A DNA stretch of 64,000 nucleotides, from NCBI RefSeq assembly GCF_002211105.1, contig NZ_JPUA01000049.1:29863-93862 (forward strand), read 5' to 3'. The position numbers and the translations under genes were made by a program. This stretch comes from Halomonas campaniensis (GTDB taxonomy: Bacteria; Pseudomonadota; Gammaproteobacteria; Pseudomonadales; Halomonadaceae). The notes beneath the pieces are model-generated. The model was not told where the DNA came from, did not search any database, and was given only the letters and a program-made list of their open reading frames with translations. This document shows positions 55,917 through 64,000 of the stretch, in pieces. Position 1 is the first letter of the stretch, and every line of letters begins with the position of its first letter.

Positions 55917-56285
55917 ATGGCACTGTCTAAAGACGATATCATCAATGCTGTAGCCGACATGACCGTAATGGAAGTTGTCGAGCTGATCGAAGCAATGGAA
56001 GAGAAATTCGGCGTTTCTGCCGCTGCTGCTGTGATGGCTGGTCCGGCTGCTGCTGGCGAAGCTGCTGAAGAGCAGACTGAGTTTGACGTCGTTCTGACGT
56101 CTGCTGGCGACAAGAAAGTTAACGTGATCAAAGCGGTTCGTGAGATCACCGGCCTTGGCTTGAAAGAAGCTAAAGGCGCTGTTGACGGCGCTCCGGCGAC
56201 CATCAAAGAAGGCATGTCTAAAGACGACGCTGAAGCAGCTAAAGCCAAGCTGGAAGAAGCGGGCGCAACCGTCGAGCTCAAGTAA
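55917..56285 (+). CDS. rplL: Ribosomal protein L7/L12
   Basis: 122 residues. N-terminal dimer domain ([20 protein letters not shown]), an Ala/Gly/Glu hinge (about 38-52) and the factor-binding C-terminal domain ([21 protein letters not shown]). The frame is open upstream but the ATG at 55917 is the family start, with TTAGGAATG before it. Ends just before an attenuator-type hairpin. Confidence 0.97.
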   Translation: MALSKDDIINAVADMTVMEVVELIEAMEEKFGVSAAAAVMAGPAAAGEAAEEQTEFDVVLTSAGDKKVNVIKAVREITGLGLKEAKGAVDGAPATIKEGMSKDDAEAAKAKLEEAGATVELK

Positions 56286-56325
56286 TTCTTGTGCGGACGG
56301 CTTTACGCGCTGCGTAAGCTTCCAC

Positions 56326-56361
56326 GGCTGGCGGCGGGATATCCCGCTGCCGGCCTTTTTC
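56326..56361 (+). terminator. Attenuator/terminator hairpin between rplL and rpoB
   Basis: A hairpin of about 13 pairs (including two G-U) from 56326 to 56355 with the centre GATATC, followed by TTTTT. In E. coli a partial terminator at the same place lowers rpoBC relative to rplJL; the same role is likely here. Confidence 0.85.
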
Positions 56362-56444
56362 TGTTGTAGCTGGTGTTGATCAGTCGGTGAGAATGAACGA
56401 CAGCAGTACCGCTCATTGAGAGTGGCCACGACAGAAACGTAAAA

Positions 56445-56519
56445 GCGTTATTGAAGATGGCGTTATTGAAGATAGTGTTATCGACTACAGTGTTATCGAC
56501 GACTGAGTTATCGAACTAG
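56445..56519. repeat. Five tandem 15-bp imperfect repeats before rpoB
   Basis: Five adjacent units begin at 56445, 56460, 56475, 56490 and 56505: GCGTTATTGAAGATG, GCGTTATTGAAGATA, GTGTTATCGACTACA, GTGTTATCGACGACT, GAGTTATCGAACTAG. The common core is GTTAT(T/C)GA. Units 1-2 differ at one base. The array is 114 bp upstream of rpoB and downstream of the rplL terminator hairpin. Confidence 0.85.
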
Positions 56520-56632
56520 ATTTTCGACGGCGAGCTACCGATTTAGGAGCTTGCTGTCTGTGTCTGACGAAGCCCGCCGGGCAGCGATGACCACGCATCG
56601 GTCACCCATGGTGAACAAGCTGGGGAATACAG

Positions 56633-59600
56633 ATGGCTTACTCATATACTGAGAAAAAACGCATCCGCAAGGATTTCGGCAAACTGCCCCAAGTGATGGA
56701 TGTGCCTTACTTGCTGGCGATCCAGCTTGATTCCTATTACGACTTCCTCCAGCAAGATCGTTCGCCCGACGAGCGTCACGAGGTCGGTCTGCACGCGGCA
56801 TTCAAGTCCGTGTTTCCGATTGAGAGCTTCTCCGGCAATGCAGCGCTTGAGTATGTCAGCTACCGCTTTGGTACGCCGGCGTTCGATGTTAAGGAGTGCC
56901 AGCTGCGCGGCGTGACTTACTCAGCCCCGCTGCGCGTCAAGGTTCGTTTGATCATCTATGATCGCGACTCCTCGAACAAAGCAATCAAAGATATTAAAGA
57001 GCAAGAAGTCTACATGGGGGAAATCCCCCTGATGACTGAGAACGGTACCTTTGTGATCAACGGTACTGAGCGGGTAATCGTCTCCCAGCTCCACCGCTCG
57101 CCCGGTGTGTTCTTCGATCACGATAAAGGCAAGAGCCACTCTTCCGGCAAGCTGCTCTACTCAGCGCGCGTGATTCCTTACCGTGGCTCCTGGTTAGACT
57201 TCGAGTTTGATCCCAAAGACAACGTCTTCGTACGTATTGACCGTCGCCGCAAGCTGCCGGCCTCGGTACTGATGCGTGCCCTGGGGATGAACACCGAAGA
57301 GATCCTCGCCGAGTTCTTTGAAACCAGCGTCTTCCACATCGAGAAATCCGGTTTCTCTGTGGAGCTGGTGCCGTCGCGCCTGCGCGGTGAGACCGCGACG
57401 TTCGACATCAAGGATGGCGAAGGTAATGTGATCGTTGAAGAGGGGCGCCGGATTACCCAGAAGCACATTCGTCAGCTTGAAAAAGCCGGCCTTGAGCGTC
57501 TGGATGTGCCGATGGAGTATCTGTTCGGCAAAACCCTGGCCAAAGATCAGATTGATTCCAAGACCGGCGAGCTGATCTGCCCCTGCAATACCGAGATCAC
57601 TCCTGAAGTGCTTGAGCGTATGGCTCAGGGTGGCATTACCCTGGTGGAAACGCTCTACACCAACGATCTTGACTGCGGTTCCTTCATTTCCGATACCTTG
57701 AAGCTGGACGCGACGAACTCCGCGCTTGAAGCCCTGGTGGAAATCTACCGCATGATGCGCCCCGGCGAGCCGCCCACCAAAGAGTCTGCCGAGACGCTGT
57801 TTAACAATCTGTTCTTCTCTGAGGACCGCTACGACCTCTCTGGCGTTGGCCGCATGAAGTTCAACCGTCGCCTGCGTCGTGATACCGACACGGGCTCCGG
57901 TGTGCTGGATCGCAAAGACATCCTTGATGTGCTGCGTGAGCTGATCAATATCCGTAACGGCTTCGGTGACGTTGACGATATCGATCACCTGGGTAACCGC
58001 CGTATTCGCTGCGTTGGCGAGATGGCAGAGAACCAGTTCCGCGTTGGTCTGGTACGCGTTGAGCGTGCCGTGAAAGAGCGCCTTTCCATGGCGGAAAGCG
58101 AAGGCCTGATGCCCCAAGACTTGATCAACGCCAAGCCCGTCGCGGCGGCGGTGAAGGAGTTCTTCGGTTCCAGTCAGCTTTCCCAGTTTATGGATCAGAA
58201 CAACCCGCTCTCTGAGGTTACCCATAAGCGTCGTGTGTCGGCACTCGGCCCCGGTGGTTTGACCCGTGAGCGTGCTGGTTTCGAAGTACGTGACGTTCAC
58301 GCCACGCACTACGGGCGTCTATGCCCCATCGAAACGCCAGAAGGCCCGAACATCGGTCTGATCAACTCGCTGGCCACTTACAGCCACACCAACAGCTACG
58401 GTTTCCTTGAAACACCGTACCGTAAAGTGGTTGATCGTCAGTTGACCGACGACATCGTTCACCTCTCGGCGATCGAAGAGGGCGACTTTGTTATCGCCCA
58501 GGCGTCAGCAGCGGTAGATGAGTCCAACAAGCTGAGTGATGACCTTGTTCAGGTTCGTCACCGCGGTGAAACGACCTTTATGCGTCCTGAACAAGTGACG
58601 CTAATGGACGTATCGCCACGTCAGGTGGTCTCCGTCGCAGCGGCATTGATTCCGTTCCTGGAGCATGATGACGCCAACCGCGCCTTGATGGGTTCTAACA
58701 TGCAGCGTCAGGCGGTGCCGACCCTGCGTGCTGATAAGCCGTTGGTAGGTACCGGCATGGAGCGCTTTGTTGCCCGTGACTCCGGTGTCTGTGCGGTGGC
58801 CAATCGCGGCGGCGTGATTGATTCCGTTGATGCGCGTCGTGTGGTGGTGCGGGTCAATGAGGATGAAATCATCGGCGGTGAAGCCGGCGTTGATATCTAC
58901 AACCTGACCAAGTACACCCGCTCGAACCAGAATACCTGTATGAACCAGCGCCCCATCGTACGGCCTGGCGACAGCGTGGCACGTGGCGACATTCTCGCCG
59001 ACGGCCCGTCGGTGGATATGGGCGACTTGGCGCTAGGTCAGAATATGCGCATCGCGTTCATGCCCTGGAACGGCTACAACTTCGAGGACTCGATTCTGCT
59101 TTCAGAGCGGGTCGTTCAAGAAGACCGTTTCACCACGATTCACATTCAGGAACTGACCTGTGTGTCTCGCGACACCAAGTTGGGCTCAGAAGAGATTACT
59201 TCCGATATTCCCAATGTGGGTGAGTCTGCACTCTCCAAGTTGGACGAAGCGGGCGTCGTTTATATCGGTGCCGAAGTTGGCCCGGGCGATATCCTGGTCG
59301 GTAAGGTAACGCCGAAGGGTGAAACCCAGCTGACGCCCGAAGAGAAGCTGCTACGTGCCATCTTCGGCGAGAAAGCGTCTGACGTTAAAGACACCTCGCT
59401 GCGTGCCCCCACCGGCATGAAAGGTACGGTCATCGACGTTCAGGTGTTTACTCGCGACGGCGTGGAGAAAGACTCACGCGCCCTGTCAATCGAGCGCACT
59501 CAGTTGGACGAAGTTCGTAAGGATCTCCAAGAGACCTACCGTATTGCCGAAGACGCCACCTTTGAGCGTCTAAAGCGTACCCTTGAAGGTCAGGCCGTTA

Positions 59601-60709
59601 ACGGCGGTCCGAACCTCAAGAAAGGTGATGTGCTCGACGAAGCGTACCTGGATGAGTTGCCGCGACAGCAGTGGTTCAAGCTGCGCTTGCAGGACGAGTC
59701 GTTTAACGAACTGCTGGCTCAGGCTGACGAACAGCTGGAAACCCGTCGCAAAGAGATGGACGAGCGCTTTGAAGACAAGAAGCGCAAGCTGACCCAGGGC
59801 GATGACCTCGCGCCGGGCGTGCTGAAGATCGTCAAGGTCTACATGGCCGTCAAGCGTCGCATCCAGCCGGGTGACAAGATGGCCGGTCGTCACGGTAACA
59901 AAGGTGTTATCTCGGCGATTATGCCCATCGAAGACATGCCGTTTGACGAGAAGGGCGAGCCGGTTGACGTGGTGCTTAACCCGCTGGGCGTACCGTCACG
60001 TATGAACGTCGGTCAGATCCTTGAGACGCACTTGGGTATGGCGGCACGTGGCTTGGGCGTCAAGATCGAAGCCATGCTGCGCGATGCACGCGGTCAGCAA
60101 GTAGCCGAGATTCGTGACTTCCTGGGGCAGATCTACAATACGCAAGGTACGCGTGTTGAAGACCTTGACTCCCTGACCGACGACGAAATCATCGCCCTGG
60201 CGAAGAACCTGAAAGGCGGTGTGCCGATGGCAACACCGGTGTTTGATGGTGCCAAAGAGCATGAAATCAAGCACCTGTTGAAGCTGGCGGACATTCCCGA
60301 GTCGGGTCAGATGGCCCTGTTCGATGGCCGTACCGGTGACGCTTTTGACCGTCCGGTCACCGTTGGCTACATGTACATGCTGAAGCTTAACCACTTGGTA
60401 GACGACAAGATGCATGCGCGTTCTACCGGTTCTTACTCGCTGGTTACCCAGCAGCCCTTGGGTGGTAAGGCGCAATTCGGTGGTCAGCGCTTCGGTGAGA
60501 TGGAAGTGTGGGCGCTGGAAGCTTACGGCGCTGCATACACGCTACAAGAGATGCTCACCGTCAAGTCGGACGACGTCGAAGGCCGCACCAAGATGTATAA
60601 AAACATCGTGGATGGCGACCACACCATGCAGGCAGGCATGCCGGAATCCTTCAACGTACTCGTGAAGGAAATCCGCTCGCTGGGCATCGATATCGAGTTA
60701 GAGAGCTAG
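56633..60709 (+). CDS. rpoB: RNA polymerase beta subunit
   Basis: 1358 residues, slightly longer than E. coli (1342). The rifampicin pocket near residues 510-535 is wild type in the usual resistance positions ([19 protein letters not shown]), so target-based resistance is not indicated. The C-terminal segments [32 protein letters not shown] are intact. The 347-bp gap from rplL holds the attenuator hairpin and the 15-bp repeats. rpoC follows 10 nt later. Confidence 0.98.
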   Translation: MAYSYTEKKRIRKDFGKLPQVMDVPYLLAIQLDSYYDFLQQDRSPDERHEVGLHAAFKSVFPIESFSGNAALEYVSYRFGTPAFDVKECQLRGVTYSAPLRVKVRLIIYDRDSSNKAIKDIKEQEVYMGEIPLMTENGTFVINGTERVIVSQLHRSPGVFFDHDKGKSHSSGKLLYSARVIPYRGSWLDFEFDPKDNVFVRIDRRRKLPASVLMRALGMNTEEILAEFFETSVFHIEKSGFSVELVPSRLRGETATFDIKDGEGNVIVEEGRRITQKHIRQLEKAGLERLDVPMEYLFGKTLAKDQIDSKTGELICPCNTEITPEVLERMAQGGITLVETLYTNDLDCGSFISDTLKLDATNSALEALVEIYRMMRPGEPPTKESAETLFNNLFFSEDRYDLSGVGRMKFNRRLRRDTDTGSGVLDRKDILDVLRELINIRNGFGDVDDIDHLGNRRIRCVGEMAENQFRVGLVRVERAVKERLSMAESEGLMPQDLINAKPVAAAVKEFFGSSQLSQFMDQNNPLSEVTHKRRVSALGPGGLTRERAGFEVRDVHATHYGRLCPIETPEGPNIGLINSLATYSHTNSYGFLETPYRKVVDRQLTDDIVHLSAIEEGDFVIAQASAAVDESNKLSDDLVQVRHRGETTFMRPEQVTLMDVSPRQVVSVAAALIPFLEHDDANRALMGSNMQRQAVPTLRADKPLVGTGMERFVARDSGVCAVANRGGVIDSVDARRVVVRVNEDEIIGGEAGVDIYNLTKYTRSNQNTCMNQRPIVRPGDSVARGDILADGPSVDMGDLALGQNMRIAFMPWNGYNFEDSILLSERVVQEDRFTTIHIQELTCVSRDTKLGSEEITSDIPNVGESALSKLDEAGVVYIGAEVGPGDILVGKVTPKGETQLTPEEKLLRAIFGEKASDVKDTSLRAPTGMKGTVIDVQVFTRDGVEKDSRALSIERTQLDEVRKDLQETYRIAEDATFERLKRTLEGQAVNGGPNLKKGDVLDEAYLDELPRQQWFKLRLQDESFNELLAQADEQLETRRKEMDERFEDKKRKLTQGDDLAPGVLKIVKVYMAVKRRIQPGDKMAGRHGNKGVISAIMPIEDMPFDEKGEPVDVVLNPLGVPSRMNVGQILETHLGMAARGLGVKIEAMLRDARGQQVAEIRDFLGQIYNTQGTRVEDLDSLTDDEIIALAKNLKGGVPMATPVFDGAKEHEIKHLLKLADIPESGQMALFDGRTGDAFDRPVTVGYMYMLKLNHLVDDKMHARSTGSYSLVTQQPLGGKAQFGGQRFGEMEVWALEAYGAAYTLQEMLTVKSDDVEGRTKMYKNIVDGDHTMQAGMPESFNVLVKEIRSLGIDIELES

Positions 60710-60719
60710 GAGCCGTCCC

Positions 60720-64000
<3,281 letters not shown>

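Noticed and set aside
55602-56429. 275-residue minus-strand frame across rplJ-rplL
   Set aside because: Overlaps two certain ribosomal genes and the rplL terminator; shadow of coding sequence.
57194-58309. 371-residue open frame on the minus strand
   Set aside because: Antisense to rpoB; it has no recognisable domain and follows from the high-GC codon use of rpoB.

Overview
The window reads as chromosome of a Gammaproteobacterium of the Halomonas type (Halomonadaceae, Oceanospirillales). The grounds are moderate-to-high GC, Pseudomonas-like gene orders (uvrA / YajR-like MFS / ssb; fabB-fabA; tRNA cluster-secE-nusG-rplKAJL-rpoBC), a two-gene class II ribonucleotide reductase and a sodium-coupled NSS transporter. 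This placement is inference from gene content and protein style; no 16S gene is present. No insertion sequence, prophage, integrase or CRISPR array was seen.

Layout. (1) 1-7145: end of a flagellar locus. It holds flhF (5' end outside the window, with an unusual long C-terminal extension), two unrecognised small genes, fliA, motA and motB, followed by a phytochrome-shaped diguanylate cyclase whose bilin-binding residues are missing. (2) 7156-11729: a secreted protein of unknown role, split nrdJa/nrdJb, and a Crp/Fnr regulator convergent with them. (3) 11839-18662: uvrA, an MFS transporter, ssb, a degenerate RmlD-like protein and a PlsC-like acyltransferase. (4) 18754-22623: fabB-fabA (unsaturated fatty acid synthesis), divergent from a PAS-GGDEF-EAL protein. 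(5) 22631-32653: a tightly packed minus-strand light/photo-oxidative stress cluster: MerR/LitR-like regulator, photolyase, NTF2-like, SDR, FAD oxidoreductase, DUF1365, CFA-type methyltransferase and DUF2878. A renalase-like FAD protein and a TIGR01777 epimerase lie beside it. (6) 32665-38394: rapA, a membrane-anchored TlpA-like thioredoxin, a small membrane protein and a cardiolipin-synthase-like PLD lipoprotein. (7) 38537-47808: a LivK-type binding protein, Hsp20, a fused DhaK-DhaL dihydroxyacetone kinase, livMHFG-type ABC genes and an NSS transporter. (8) 48068-51980: typA/bipA, birA and coaX. (9) 52057-64000: tRNA-Tyr, -Gly, -Thr, -Trp, then secE, nusG, rplKAJL, rpoB and rpoC (3' end outside the window).

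Most notable. The light cluster is headed by a LitR/CarH-shaped MerR protein that lacks the B12-binding residues. An intrinsic terminator sits between this regulator and phrB, and spaced TTGTAC repeats lie upstream. A phytochrome-like cyclase next to motAB has lost its chromophore chemistry. Two separate short-repeat arrays with a GTTAT core and about 14-15 bp period lie at 31636-31699 and 56445-56519; the second is in the rplL-rpoB gap behind a strong attenuator-like hairpin. The tuf gene that usually lies between tRNA-Thr and tRNA-Trp is absent.

Several parts may work together: fabA/fabB supply unsaturated acyl chains, the CFA-type enzyme in the light cluster can methylate them, and PlsC- and PLD-type enzymes handle phospholipids. 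Two c-di-GMP enzymes flank motility and lipid genes. These links are inference from adjacency.
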